Below, piece by piece: positions 25,401-38,763 of a stretch of 64,000 nucleotides of DNA; position 1 is the stretch's first letter, and each line of letters opens with the position of its first letter. The notes beneath the pieces are model-generated. The model did not search any database and was not told the origin of the DNA. It saw only the letters and a list, made by a program, of their open reading frames with translations. A program made the translations under genes and the position numbers. The stretch is from positions 77,664,152 through 77,728,151 of the forward strand of contig NC_083597.1 in assembly GCF_020882245.1 (NCBI RefSeq), read 5' to 3'. This DNA comes from Rhopalosiphum padi (lineage: Eukaryota > Arthropoda > Insecta > Hemiptera > Aphididae).

Positions 25401-27885
25401 TCAGTCTTTTGTAATGTTGATGATAGGTCAATAACGGCTGGTTCTGAATCTGGGTATTCTACAAACATAAAAATATGTTTAAAATTATTCATTTTATTAC
25501 TAAATACAAAATAGTATACCGATTATAATGTTAAATAATTGATCAATTCTTGTTCTAGTGTACGATTCATAAAGTAGGTGTTTAAGTTTCCTCATAAATA
25601 TTGCTAAATTAGTATCTTCTATAGTTGTTGTTGTGCTACATTTCGGTTTGTATATATATTTCATCCAGTTATAAACATTTGTATCTATCCACTAGAATAA
25701 ACAAATACATTCAGATAGCACAATACTATATATAAAAAAAAAATAATCATCTACTTTTTCTAAAGCTGATATATGGTGTTCTCCAAAATTTTCTTTAGTT
25801 ATTTCTTGAACTTCTGTTTCAATTTTTTGATGTATTAAATCCATTATTACATCACCAGCTAATGGTTCTAAAATGCCAATAGTGATCAATTGCCTGTCAA
25901 AAAATAAAATCCAATATAAAATAATTAATCCAAAAAAATATTCAAATTAAATATGAACCATATTGACATTAATACTATGATTTATTTAAAATATTTGTTG
26001 TTATTCAAAAAGTATAAGTCGTAGAAACTTGAAACTTTCATAAATAGTTGAGAAAAATAAATTACAATTTAAATATCACTTGCCCACTCTTATTAGAAAT
26101 ATTAAATTCCACATTTACAAATTATCTATTTTAGATGAAATTTTAAAAATTCAACTTGCACTCGAAAATCAAAATATCTTTAATATTATTCAATAACTCT
26201 TTGTAGATAGATAAGATATAAACACTTATTTAACTTCATAATTTACTCTCATTTTTGTTGTTCATATTTTTTTTGAAATAAGATAAATAGCTTAATATTG
26301 AAGGTAATGAAAATAATAAAAAAACTTCACACCACAAATTTGAAATTAAGATAATATATTTGTAATTATTAGTTTTAACAACGTGATAAATTTTTACATT
26401 TTTTAGTTCCAAATATGATTTTAAAAAATTCTATTGAAGTGGCAGTGTATATTTGGCCTGTTTTGAAAGTAAAAATAAAATTGTCTTATTGGTCTACAGT
26501 TATTTAACAATAACAGAAATATTATATTGATTTTTGAATAAGTTGATCATATTTAATATTTTGTCAAAAGTAGATTGTTTGCAAATATTCAAATTAAACG
26601 TTAAATCTAATTAAATGTAATTAGAAAAAACTTTTAATACAAAAATTGTTAGTTAATACTCTACTCAAATTTGTAGAAAAAAATGGTTATGCTAATTAAA
26701 AAATATAAGTAGTAATGCATATGCGCGTAATAAAAGGACTAAACATTTGAAATTTGTCTGAAAATATGTATTTTGGTACTCCCTTTCATTCCCGAAAACT
26801 CCATTACAAATTTACAATACAGTAATATATAGTATATATTATCCAACTGAAATATTTAGTGGTACCTCTTAAAATTAACACTATATAATATATTTACCAG
26901 TTAGTTAAATGGAATGATTCCAATATGTAATCGCATTTACAAGAAATTAATTCAGAACAGCAACCATTGCAATGAAATGCTCCTTCTTTAGATGTATTTT
27001 TTTTATCTAAAAATATTTTGAAGATTAAATATTTCATACCTCAAATAATAAATTAAAAAATATATCAATTTAAATTATTAATTGAATTATAGTAATTTAT
27101 AAACATAATTGCAAAATACTAGATATATTTTTAAATATATTAGAAAACAATTTACAAATTAACAGTAACATACCTCCAATAATATCATCTTTGGTAAAGA
27201 CTTTTAATGCTACTCTGTAAAACTGATAGATTATTGTATTATAATCGCTAGGGAGTTGAGAATGTATAAGAGCACAAATTTGAGCATTCAGATTTTTTAA
27301 CAAATTTATTCTGTTATTTTCAAATAACATCTGTAGGCGGTTTATTGTTTCAACGTATGATTGGGCTAAATTAAATAATTCATCAATTGCATATTTAAAT
27401 TTTTCGAAACCACTAAAATCTCCAGGTGCATCATAATGTGTTGAAAGATTAGTTATTTCAATAACATCATAAGGCATAAAATAAAGCCAAAAATCATTAA
27501 TTTTACACATCAAATCTTGTTTTATTGTATGCATTACCATTCCATGAACAAAACTTATGAGTTTATTTTCTACAATATTTTTTTTTATTGCAAGAAATTG
27601 TTCATCATCACATTTTTCAGAATTCTGTAAAATAAATAAGCTCAGAATAGATTATAATTGTTTACTAATACTTATCACAATGTGTTAATACTTATTACTT
27701 GTAAAAGGTTCTAAACAACTAAATAAGCATAATAAAATGTTGTTGAACTTCTAAATTTAAATTTAAAAAAACTTTAAATTGAATTAATTGCATTATATGG
27801 CAATTACACTAACCTCATTTTTCGATAATATTGGAAAAGCTAAGACAATATCATTCCAGTACGATTTAGTAGTGCTTGTATCCAT
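22486..27885 (-). CDS. ANAPC2: Anaphase-promoting complex subunit 2 (cullin subunit, 13 exons)
   Basis: This is the cullin scaffold of APC/C, which with APC11 ubiquitinates cyclins and securin in mitosis. Exons: 27814-27885, 27174-27624, 26898-27006, 25755-25893, 25520-25691, 25233-25458, 24984-25168, 24756-24930, 24406-24667, 24177-24306, 23080-23165, 22831-23022, 22486-22686. They give 799 residues with consistent phases; the human protein is slightly longer. Diagnostic stretches: AYLRSRKDTVRCVMT, the WVPDPVDANP linker, the cullin-homology LVDIYGTRELFVNEYRALLA, and the C-terminal APC2 winged helix SLPLDRIHQMLKMF. The Cys-rich CNGCCSELISCKC in exon 3 is notable. Exon 8 ends AG|GCAAGT, a GC-AG intron. 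Introns hold a Tigger MITE and a repeat block. Confidence 0.95.
23734..23921. mobile_element. pogo/Tigger-like MITE in an ANAPC2 intron
   Basis: This 188-bp element starts tacagtggatccgcctaatg and ends with the near complement cattaagcggaatccactgta (split by one indel). It has internal copies of the same taatgtgggca-like unit. The TA target dinucleotides are included. It lies between exons 10 and 11 and has no coding frame. Confidence 0.75.
25960..26880. repeat. Dispersed repeat block inside an ANAPC2 intron
   Basis: The segment 25985-26080 (ttattcaaaaagtataagtc, then tagaaactt and gagaaaaataaattacaatt) is the reverse complement of a diverged copy at about 63165-63265. The rest of the roughly 1-kb intron carries no gene. 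Boundaries are approximate. Confidence 0.6.
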
Positions 27886-29244
27886 TTTATAAAGTTATCC
27901 AAACATTTAGATTACAAATGAAAAAATCTATTGCTTTCCATCTAATATTTGGTAATAAATATTAAATTAGAATACCAAGATACAATTTAATATAGTTAAC
28001 AATAGTATGTATTTTAGAATTTAAATATTACAGTTGTTTATACTCGCTATAGATAATGCACAGACTTCTAGAAGTGTATGATAATCATGGCTTAAGATAT
28101 CTAAAGCCATGATAACAACTAACCTGATAAACGTTATCTAATTAAATAATTATAGCAGATTACCACCACAACGATATTATCATGGATCAAATTTTATTTC
28201 AATTTTTATTTTCACTCTTTTTTGCCTAGGTTTAGACTTTAAACATTTATTACAACTTACAAGGTTCCTCAGAAAGTCATGACTTATGAACAATGAAATC
28301 TTAACAAAATAAAAAAATATACTTATATAATTTTCCTATGGATTCCTTTAGTACAAATTTGGATGTAATTACACGTTTAAACATTTAATAATTTTATATA
28401 GTCAATTTATGTTTAATTTTTGTAACATTAATTTTTTTTGGAGAAGATTTAATTTTTAATTTTCTACCTGGAACAAGTTTTCCTTTTGGACTTAGGTTAA
28501 TAGTTAATTAAGTACTGCAGACAATGCATACTGTCTACCACATAATAAAATATCATCAAAGTATCATTTAGTTATTATTAAGCTGTTGATGAAAATTATA
28601 CACCTTTATACTTCAGTATAACTTTTTCGTATTTAAATTATAATCTATTGGATTTCTGGACTTGCACGTTATAAGAGCAGAAGCGGAATGTTCTATCAAC
28701 CTAAATAATATTTGAATATTTATTTCCACTTATAATATTGCATTTTTGTAAGAAATTATAATTTATAATGGGAAATTTGCCTGTACATCCTTATGCCCAT
28801 TTTGTATTGTGAATGTTGCATTAATAAATAAATGTAACACTGGGATAGTAATATTCAGATTTCCTATTGAAAGCTATCACAACAGTCAATTGACAAAAAA
28901 AAACCGTAATCTATACTTGGACGAAAAAATATAACGCATTGCAATAGTATACCTCAAGGAGTCTTTATACACCAAGGCTCTAATATATCCAGCAAAACCA
29001 AGAGACATGCCAATTTCATATAAATCTTAAACTAGAATACTCAGAGTAAGAACACCTACAATTTTAAGCAACAAAATAGTGTAAGAAATATTAAAATTAC
29101 AAAAAAAATATTTTACAGTATAATTAAATTTTAAATTCACCTTCAATGATAGAATACTATTTTATTTTCAACAATTGGTTTCTAAATAAAAACTTCATGA
29201 CTACTAAATAATATGATAACAATAAAATACATGTATACAAATGT
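27886..29244. other. Intergenic between ANAPC2 and the C22orf39-like gene
   Basis: The start-proximal part presumably holds the ANAPC2 promoter. A 16-bp inverted pair around 28086-28119 (catggcttaagatatc / gatatctaaagccatg) could form a hairpin. No coding frame is supported; a weak RT-like phrase near 28950 is listed among the rejected items. Confidence 0.35.
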
Positions 29245-30711
29245 TCACATTATTGAACAGAATGATTTATTATCAGTTTCATCAAATGCATCCTTAAAGG
29301 TTGAGGTTTGTCTTCGTTGGGCTATATAATCTGGTAATGGATCATTCCAGTTTTCTGGTGGACTAGTTCTATTTTCCCATATATTATTAGCATAAAATGT
29401 TTTCCATCGATTTTTTCTCTTCATTTTTTCACTATTAACCAAGGTTTCCTTTAAAAGTAACAAATTGTTTAAAAAAATTATTTATTTTTTAATGGTAACT
29501 TGTAAGAGATAATATTCATAAAATTAGTTACAGCTGCTTGAATATTTTTGTCCTTTTTCCATTTTAAACAATTAATATAGTCTTCATGCCAATGATTGCA
29601 ATCTACTGTACTTCCATGAACAAACATCTGATGTAATCTTGATGATATTGAAGTACATTCACTGTACTCATTATTATACATTTCACATGGACGTATCTGG
29701 AACAAATAATCTTCTTAAAATATGATGTCATAAAAACATATTATTTAGTAATAACTTAATTTTAAAATATAATTTAGCATATTACCTAACCTATACCACT
29801 ACTGGAAATGGTAATCGGTCAAAAAGTTCATTTTAAAAAATGTTGGATAAAAAGTTAGGATTCAGTTTTTATAGTTGGACAAAAAAACCAAGCACATTTT
29901 TAGAGTCAGACAATAAGTCAGAAAATACAAAATATTCTATATAAATAATATTTATTTTAAAAATTTAAAAATATTTGTAGACATTATATAATATTATATA
30001 CATTATACAGTTATACATATATTATATTATTTTTCTTTTTTCTATTTTCTTATTTTAATTTATAATTATTTAATTATTATTAATTGTAATTAATTTTAAT
30101 AGGTACGTAGATACATGTATTTAAAAATATTGACATACAATCACATGATACCTTAGGAACAACAATATCAAAATTTATTCAGATTTTTTATCCAACTATT
30201 TTAAAAACGCACTTATCGTCCTCAATTCACTGGAAATATAATAATAGGAATATACTAGTACTTTTATGGCTATTATTATTTAGTGGTACATATTTAGTTA
30301 TTTAAAATTAAGTTGGATTTTGATACACTTAAGTATTATTATTTATTATTATAAAACGGGACGAGCCCAATACAAATTTCTTTATCAATCTTAAAGTAAA
30401 GTACGTAATAGTATAATTTATAACAATGATATAGTGAAAAAAAATTACATAAATAGAAATTGGTTTAGTTCCCCAATAGAAATGACATAGAATCTCATCA
30501 TTCAGGATATAGAACAGTTTCTCAAATAATTCACAGAACAAAGTTAAGCTCAAATTATTAATTATTAATCGAATTAGGTAATCAAATTTTACAAATACAA
30601 TTAGTAGATAATATATATATATTCAAATTTATATTTTCTATAGAAAGATTTTATAGTTACCATCCATAAATCCAAATCTTTGGATTTTGCATCTGTATTT
30701 TCTTCATTCAT
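29245..30711 (-). CDS. C22orf39: C22orf39/PANTS-like twin CX9C protein (3 exons)
   Basis: Exons 30661-30711, 29532-29696 and 29245-29448 give 139 residues with phase 0 junctions. The family was named UPF0545; the mouse member PANTS was linked to synaptic plasticity. The sequence shows two CX9C pairs, C21-C31 and C50-C60, the hallmark of CHCH proteins that fold by disulfides, often in the mitochondrial intermembrane space. The C-terminal part WENRTSPPENWNDPLP is typical of the family. The exon 2 donor chosen is GCT|GTAACT, because the later GT breaks the frame into exon 3. The next gene, EMC7, starts 484 bp away on the other strand. Localisation is inference. Confidence 0.88.
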
Positions 30712-31195
30712 ATCTATAATTTAAATAACTGATCTACCTATGTATTTAGTCAAGCACAATATCCATAAAGTATAAGGATATACAGTAATGATATAAATAA
30801 TTTTTTATATCGTGCTTTAAATTATTAGATATATTTAATAATTTATATAAATTATAGAAAGTAAAATTTGTTATTAGTTGTTACTTGTTATTTAAATTAT
30901 TTACATGAAGTATAAAATATAGAATAAATCAAATTTAGTATTTTATTTTGTGATATTAATTTTTAATTTCCATTGCCGGCATGAATATTGTTAAGAAAAT
31001 ATTTGAAAAAATGTCAAAGAAGTTTCTTATTTGAACTTTGAATGTTTTTGTGATAACATTCAGCAGATCTTACTATCTCAGATAGATAACAAAATTGTAT
31101 GTTTTAACTTTTAACAAGTTATGAATGTACTTACCTATATGTATTATATATAAATCAATAATATTAAAATTCTAATTCCCTAGTCTTTAGAAAAT
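30712..31195. promoter_or_regulatory. Shared head-to-head promoter region (C22orf39-like / EMC7)
   Basis: This is the 484 bp between two divergent start codons, so both promoters and both 5' UTRs must fit here. The sequence is AT-rich, with no TATA box that I can single out. Confidence 0.5.
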
Positions 31196-32455
31196 ATGAT
31201 TTTTAATTCATTTAGAGTTTGTATTGTTTTTCTATCAATCATATTGGTAAATTTGCCCAATGCTAATGGACAATCAGAATCGAACCGAGAACTTTATGAC
31301 ATCGAAGGTACAGTTATGCTGCCTAATTTGACAACTTCCTGGTTGGCTGAAACTGTTATACAACTTAAAGGAGGCGAAGCAGTTGGTTTTCTTAGGTAAA
31401 AATATTTTGCATAGTGGCTAAGTTTATTTTTGAAATAATGTTGATACTTTTCATTAAAATATATTTTCAATGTGCTTAAGTTTATTATCTTTTGACATAA
31501 AAATTGTATTTTGGACTATATTTAAATGTTCCAAGTATGATATTATAAATTATGTGCAACTAATTGCATAAACACACTAAATACATTATGCCACCCATTG
31601 CTTACATAATTAGTGATTTTTTTATTTCATTCAAAATCAATTGTATAAGGTATTCCTTACTATCGTCTATCATAATAATGTTTAATAGAATATTAATTCA
31701 AAAAGATATTGCATAATATATACCCATTTTGTAGTAAATTATTTGTCGATTTTTCCTAAATTATAATTTTTTTTTTTTTATTAAAATTAAATAATTATTT
31801 ATTTTGCAGGAAAAATGGTTCTTTTCTTATTTCTAAAGTACCATCAGGATCATATATTGTTGAAGTGGTCAATCCAAATTATGTCTATGAACCAATTAGA
31901 GTGGAAATTAATTCAAAGGGCAAATACCGCGCCCGTAAAGTGAATTACATTCAATCATCTCATGTACATCAGATGCCCTATCCATTGGAGTTTGTTAACT
32001 ATATGCCTGCCAAATACTTTTATACTAGAGAGCAATGGAAAGTTACAGATTTTCTTTTCAATTCAATGGTAAATCTTAGTATTTCAATTAAAAAACATTT
32101 AAGCAGATGTCAGTCACCTATATTGAGTTTATTTAAATCAATACTTTATTTTAATGTTTAGGTGTTAACAATGGTATTGCCCCTTCTTGCAATATTAGTT
32201 TTGCCAAAGTTAATGAATGATCCAGAAACTAAGAAGGTTTGTTTTCTGTTTACTTACATCAGTTATTATACAAATATATTATTATACTAAAATATTTTGT
32301 AGGAAATGGAACAATTAACCAACTTAAAACATGATATGCCTGAAATGTCTGAAATGATAACCTCGTTTTTCACTGGAAATTCACCAACTGCTGAGAAACA
32401 AAAAGAAAAAAATAAGGCCATAAAGAGTTCAAAAAAATCCAACAAAAATAATTAA
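31196..32455 (+). CDS. EMC7: ER membrane protein complex subunit 7 (4 exons)
   Basis: EMC7 is a single-pass subunit of the EMC, which inserts tail-anchored and multipass proteins into the ER membrane; its beta-sandwich lies in the lumen. Exons 31196-31395, 31810-32068, 32162-32236, 32303-32455 encode 228 residues. A signal peptide covers about residues 1-25 (hydrophobic VCIVFLSIILVNL). The lumenal domain includes LPNLTTSWLAETVIQLKGGE and SYIVEVVNPNYVYEPIRVEI. One membrane helix starts at residue 154 (VLTMVLPLLAILVLP), followed by a Lys-rich cytosolic tail. All splice sites are GT-AG and phases agree. Confidence 0.95.
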
Positions 32456-33959
32456 TGTAACAAGTGTAAATTTACCAAAATAATGTTAAGGCTAGGTTTT
32501 TGTACATATATAAAAAATCATAAAACATTAATAATAGTATGTGTTTATACAAAAATGTTATATGAATAGGTTGACATAATATGTAATATATATTATATAC
32601 ACATAAAATAATATTCTTTAAACATAAAATTGGGAAAAAATACATTTTTTTTATAGAATTAAAAATAATACATATTCAATTTTAGTGTTATAGAATTCTG
32701 TATTTGTATATGGACATAACATTGTCACTTATATTCCAATTTATTGCAAAAGATAATATATATAAAAAAAACAGCAGAATAAACGGAGTTAATAATACTT
32801 CAGTTTTATGCAAAATAGGTAAACCTGAAAAGAAAAAAACAAATTATTTTTACATAAATCAAGCAAAATTACTGTTAAAATATAATATTTAGTTTGAGTT
32901 TGAATTGTTCTTATCAAATAATACAAAATATACTTATGGTAATTTTTTTAATTACCACTGAAACAAAACAAATATTATTAATTTTCTAAAATACATGAAT
33001 ACTGGAACAATTATTATGGGGAATATTGTTATATATTATACTGCATACAGAATAATTTTCTAGTGGCTATTTTTGGTGTAATAGGATATTTTCCCACAAC
33101 AAATTTATTAATGCAACATTTTCTCCCTACATTTTAGAAAATATTTTTTGTTTAATGCTGAATTTTATCTTAATGTGTAAAAAAATAAAACAAAATAACT
33201 TTCCTAAATATTTGTATAAAATATAAGATAATAGAATAATTTTAAACTGCTTTAGTAGTCTATTTTAAGAATTTGTAATTTATCTATGTCTACAGTAAAA
33301 AAACAATTTTTTTTAAAAGCCATTTCTATTTATTTAAAAATAATAACTACTTAATGTTACTTAGTGGAATATTAATTTCTAAATGTTTTTATGTTTCACA
33401 TTTTGCTTATATTTTAAGATAGTACAAGAATGTGGTTTTAATAGTTTAAACAATTGATTAGGATAATAAACATAATTTTTGACTCCAATGGTACCGTTAC
33501 CCAATACAGAACTAATTACAATGGATTTTTGTAATATTATAGTGATAATTTACATAAAAGTAATTATTTATGTATTTTTAAATCATTTTATGATTTTAAC
33601 ATTTTGGATAAATAAATCAAAGATTGGTTAAATACATATATATTCAGTTATACGAATTTTAGAAAAATTTAATTACAAACAATTGATGTTATTTTGAGTT
33701 GAATAATAATTGATAATTTAATATGATTAAGGGCAAATAACTTTAAAGTAATGCATACATTTGACAGTAGAACATAGTTTAAATTGTTATTTGTAATTTT
33801 ATGGCACAAGAATATACAAGTAAAAAATATTGAATAATAAAATATTTTAAAAGTAGCCATAATAGTATTATGTTATATATTATGAAGATGGAAAGATGAA
33901 AAATTAGTGTACTGGTTTCTATACACAAGTATATTTTAAACTTAAAAGATACTAAATAT
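32456..33959. other. Region between the convergent EMC7 and UNC50 genes
   Basis: It should contain both 3' UTRs. I searched the minus strand here for the missing C-terminal exon of UNC50 and did not find one. Short ORFs present are AT-rich and have no family signature. Confidence 0.4.
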
Positions 33960-36170
33960 TTAATACTTACAGCTGTATCCTAAAAATGTTATGTACAAAT
34001 AATAACCAATAGCTATCAGCCATAGTGTGTTTCCAATAAATAAAGGTAAAAACCAATCGTGTCTGAGAAATACTAAACAAAAACAAAAAGTTAATAATTA
34101 ATATTTTTCATTAAACCATTTTACAAAGTATTATTAAATATAACATGATGGTAAATGTTGTTATAACTCAGTGCTCGAAATGGTCTAGTACACATTAGTT
34201 CATAATATTAGCTTTTGTATCAGTTAAAAAAGTTTAAAAGAGGTTAAGAATGGGAAAATATTTAGTAAATATTAAAAAAATAAAAATAATTGTTACTTGT
34301 TAAGATGTTTCCAATAGTACCACAATCAAGGGGATTAAAATTATTATTAATTATTTTTAAAGAAAGTAAAATTTCTAAAATGCAAGTAGCTATGTAATGA
34401 TTAAACTTGTGATCGTAGCCACTATTGATAACGTATTCTAGAAATTTTATCTATCAACTATTTGTGTCTGTATATGTCTAACAATTTTGATTGCAAAACC
34501 TACAATTAAAAAAAAAAAAAAAATGTTCTATATTGTATGTACATTTACGATTCATACAATTTTCCATTTCAAGCATTGTAATAAGTTATAACTTAAAATA
34601 TACAACTTCATGTTATAAAAAGGTACTCTTTCTAAGTTGTTTTATGTATTCCTGCTTAGCGCTTAGTATTTTAAACTAAAAACAAGTAAAAACTCCTCCC
34701 TAAGTTATAACTTATAATAATAATAATTATGATTATATCAATGAAAATATATATTAAACATCCCTGTATCAACGTTCAAAACTTCATTAAAAGGTACAAT
34801 TTACTGTTGAGTAATACTGGAATATATTTTAATAACAAATTTTTGTATTATATATGTATGAAAATACTTGTTATATAGGATGATTAAATACAATTTATTG
34901 GACCAGTCAATTACAACCTTATTTTTACAATTACCTATCATAAAAAATCTTTATAAACTTAAACAAAAATAATATACGTACTGTGATAGAAAAACAATTG
35001 AAATATATGTGATATAACTAATGTTGGCACAAAAGCATTCAAATGTATATCAAATGCATAAGCCCATTCAACATCTTGACCTTTGTAGTTGGACTTAATT
35101 AAATATCTGTTGGCTACTAACCTATAAATAATAATAAAATATTAATAATACTGTAAGACTACACAATACACTATTTATCTGTATACAATATGTTGTCAAT
35201 GAAAAAAAAAAAAAAAGGAAAGAATATAGAGCCATTTTCCCACGATTTCTATACTTGGCTAATAATTGGTAATTGATGTCCTTTTCATTAGTTTTTGCTA
35301 AATGTGACACAAATCAAAAGAATGGCCAATAAACTGATTATTATATTTAATAAATATACTAAGTCATTAGAACACTATACACAAATTATTTGCCAAGTTG
35401 TTGGAAACCAACTTATGATACGTTTTTAAAATATGGAGAAAAAAATACAACAACTTGTATTTAAGTATAACTTCAATATTAGTTGATTTGTATGGACACA
35501 GAAAAGTAACTAACTAAAATTCTGATTTATAAATGGATAGCCCTTATTCTTTGTATTATAGAATAAATTAAAGATACATACCATAACACTGTACTTATTA
35601 TGACACCGGATAACAAACAGTCTACTGTTACAATATATAATAGAAATTTTAAAAATTCAATGAAACCAAGTCTTAAAACGTAAGTAAATGCTATTGATGA
35701 AACTGAAATAAATTAAATTAAATTAAACACATACATAAAAAGGTTACTTTAATATATTTACCACATAGTAATCCACTTAAAAGTACCAAGAATGCAGGGT
35801 CATCACGAGCAAATTGCAATTTTGTTTCTATAAAAATAGTTGAAATCAAATTATACAACATAAACCGAATAAAGAATTCTTACCTTTTCTATGTTGAAAG
35901 TTTCTATATACTTTCTGTGGATTGATAAACAAAAATGTCATTTGCCACAGTGCAAACTCAAAATCCATTTGTTTAAAATTTGTTAATTTCCGCAAGTAGC
36001 GGTATCGTTTTACAGCAGCAGACATACATGTTCTGCAATATTTTTAAATGTAAATATCTTATGTATCCTATTTAAGAAAAATAATGAATGATTACATACC
36101 GCTGTGTTACTGGTGAAGGCAAATATGTCAAAGATGATGTTGAACGGAAAGAATTTACGCTGCTTGGCAT
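33960..36170 (-). CDS. UNC50: UNC-50 family Golgi membrane protein, C-terminus unresolved (6 exons)
   Basis: UNC-50 is a multipass Golgi protein needed for surface delivery of some acetylcholine receptors in worms and linked to ARF-GEF recruitment. Exons 36100-36170, 35884-36032, 35762-35827, 35582-35702, 34982-35121, 33960-34072 read through to 219 residues. Family landmarks: KRYRYLRKL, QMDFEFALWQM, QFARDDPAFLVLL, DVEWAYAFDIHLNAF, GNTLWLIAIGYYLYITFLGY. The vertebrate protein continues about 40 residues past GYS. Here the frame reads GYS-C-K-Y and stops at 33960. A good donor (AGCT|GTAAGT at 33971) suggests a further exon, but none is recognisable between here and EMC7. Either the exon has diverged or the protein is shortened. 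Confidence 0.9.
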
Positions 36171-36593
36171 TATATTAAACGGAACACATTCAAAAATAAT
36201 AAAATAACTATTTAAGGATTTGTTAGTATTTTGAAATATTATAAACCTAAATATTTAATACAAAATAAATTAATGAAGTATTAATGTTTGATTTTTATTT
36301 AAATATGTAAAATCAGAGACATTTATGTTCTAAGGTATAAAGTATAATGTTTATTTGTTATTTTTCGTAATATAATTATTATTTATTACTGAGATAAGAT
36401 AAATATTTTATATGATATGTTATCAGTTGATTTTGATAAAATTAAAAATGTTATCTTTATCATTTATTAATTTATTATTTTTTTAAATTTATAGAAGATA
36501 TATTGTGACTTCATGAGTAAAACATTATAATTTTTTAAGTTTTGAGTTTACTGTACACATTTTATTTTAAGTTATAATTACAGCAGGACCGGC

Positions 36594-38763
36594 GAAAGGC
36601 ACGTGCGGCCTGTGCGACTGCACAAGGCGGCAAATTTTTTAAAAATTTTGGGGGCGGCAGTGTTTAATAAAAATATGTATTTTTCACAATTATTACTCAA
36701 AATAAATCTAAAATAATTATATTATTTTGATTAGCTACTGTGCCATATTATGTAGTATTAAGTAATTACTATTAGCAGATAATATAATATGGGCTAGCCG
36801 CTAGCATTATTGCTCGTCGTGTTTCACGATCGTGAATTCGATTTAATAAGATCGATTATCTTTATGGTTTCCATTTAACAAACATGAACCGAATCAAATC
36901 ACGATAAAGTTCCCCAAAAAAGTATGTACAATAATCAATAATTATCAGCGATAAAAACTAGTTTACTTATGACGAGTGACAACTATATCGGACTAAACGT
37001 AGTCTATTAATTTAATTCTAGTCAACTGTATATGGCAGCTGCTATACACAAACATGGACTTCGGCGCCACTGGCTCTACGCATAAATGTAGTGAAATTGC
37101 CTGTACATTGCGCCGGACAAGTCGAGTAATGTGATATATCATATACATAATGTATATTGTTATTATATTTATATTATTTGATCATTTTTGCTTTAAATAC
37201 AGGCATTTTTAGCTATAGATAGTTACTATCATTGATTATAAATACTATTTGTAATAAATGGTATAATATATAAATGCAAATAACATACAGTATAAATTTA
37301 ATAATACCCAAATAAAACTGTTAAAACTAATTTTACGTCATAAAATCTATAATAAAAATAATGTTTTATTCAGCCCACATACTTGTATTTCATCAAAATA
37401 CAAAAATACAGTATTATAGTATTATATTATTATAATATAAATGATACGCGAAAATTGAAGAATGATTTTTAGATTAGTAGTACATATAATAGCCGAGTAA
37501 GTTATCTGTACATATAGTTATAGCGAAAGTTATTTGATACTTTATTGAATATAAATTGTAAACTTCTAATATATCCTCATAAATGATGTGTTCTTGTAAC
37601 ATCCAGATCTCATAACACGATAATACATTAAATCGTTTATTTTGTCATTCTTTACTATGTTAATCTTCGAGTGAGTCACTTTATTTATTAAATAAAAAAA
37701 TAACTAATAATGAATATCGAAGACCAGTGGCCACAGCTGCCGCAAGTCTTTAATTAATAATAATTTTGATATATTCATTGTGTCTTTCAAAATAATTTGC
37801 TTGCAATTGTGTGTAGTTGATTATGATCAATTAAATATACATATATATATTGTAGGCAAATAGTCAAAGAATTTAACTTTTATGTAATTTCACTATCCTC
37901 CTATAGTCCTAAGTCCTATATATTTAGTTAAATGCCTGATTTGACTAATGTATATATACGAAATTTCACTTTTATAACTCTATTTATAATATTTAAAATT
38001 GAATTCTATACCTAAGAAGTTCTTATAATAATGTTTTCCCGTTGTACTTTTGTTCGGACCGTCCAGCCATCCTCGCGGATCACAGTTAACTCGTTGTCAT
38101 GTTAATCAATATTTAATCAATAATAATCAATGTTTACTGATATACATCATGTACATTGTACACAAAGTCAAAGTGGTAATGCATTTTTAAACATAGTCAA
38201 TGTAAATAATAAAAATATTTACATGATTTAGAATTTAAGACAATGGTTTTTTTTCTAGATTTTAGTTCACTAAACTTTTGAATTAGATCTGAAAAATCAA
38301 GTGTGTTAGTTACTTCGTTTGCACTCTTGATAGTTTCAAAAAAATTCGTTAATTTAGGTAACATGCTTACTGCGTCTTCAGCCTCCTTCTTTAATTATTG
38401 TTTTGCATAACCACTGAGATAAATGCTTTTTTTCTCAGACATTTTCAAATTTCAATAGTTTTTGGCACACACTAGTAACGAACAAAACTCACAAACTCGA
38501 CTAAAAACTAATTTAATAATTTAACATCACTACGACAGTCGACGGAATACTAACAACTAATGTACCGATTGTACTAATTATGCGAAACTGACCAACAAAA
38601 TGTATGTAAAGATAAACTGTAGATTGAAAACTACGTAAACAATAATATCATAAAATTTCACAGTTTAATAATTAAATATCAAAAGGGGCCTGAGGCCTGG
38701 GGTCCCAAATAATATCGGGCCCGAGGCTGCAGCCCCCCTAGCCCCCCTCTAAGTTGTGCTCTG
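36594..38763 (-). mobile_element. Degenerate hAT element, ZMYM1-like transposase relic
   Basis: Near 38345-38445 the minus strand encodes MSEKKSIYLSGYAKQ, a stop, then KKEAEDAVSMLPKLTNFFE. This is the typical N-terminus of insect hAT transposases annotated as ZMYM1-like. The remaining 1.7 kb has no long frame. Element ends are likely caggaccggcg at 36594 and ...gtgctctg at 38763, both next to G/C-rich subterminal tracts. The inverted repeats are weak and I see no clear 8-bp duplication, so the boundaries are tentative. Confidence 0.65.

Noticed and set aside
28900..29100. Possible LINE reverse-transcriptase phrase (IPQGVF) on the plus strand
   Set aside because: Only a few residues fit, with stops around them and no second RT motif.
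33669..33860. Minus-strand ORF just after UNC50, considered as its last exon
   Set aside because: It is hydrophobic but shows none of the conserved UNC50 C-terminal residues, and no acceptor joins it in phase without a stop.
35122..35310. Minus-strand ORF next to UNC50 exon 5
   Set aside because: It is intron sequence with a poly-T run, and exon phases on both sides are satisfied without it.
36594..38763. A clear 8-bp target duplication for the hAT relic
   Set aside because: The flanking octamers (aattacag and tgattaac) do not match, so the element boundaries remain tentative.
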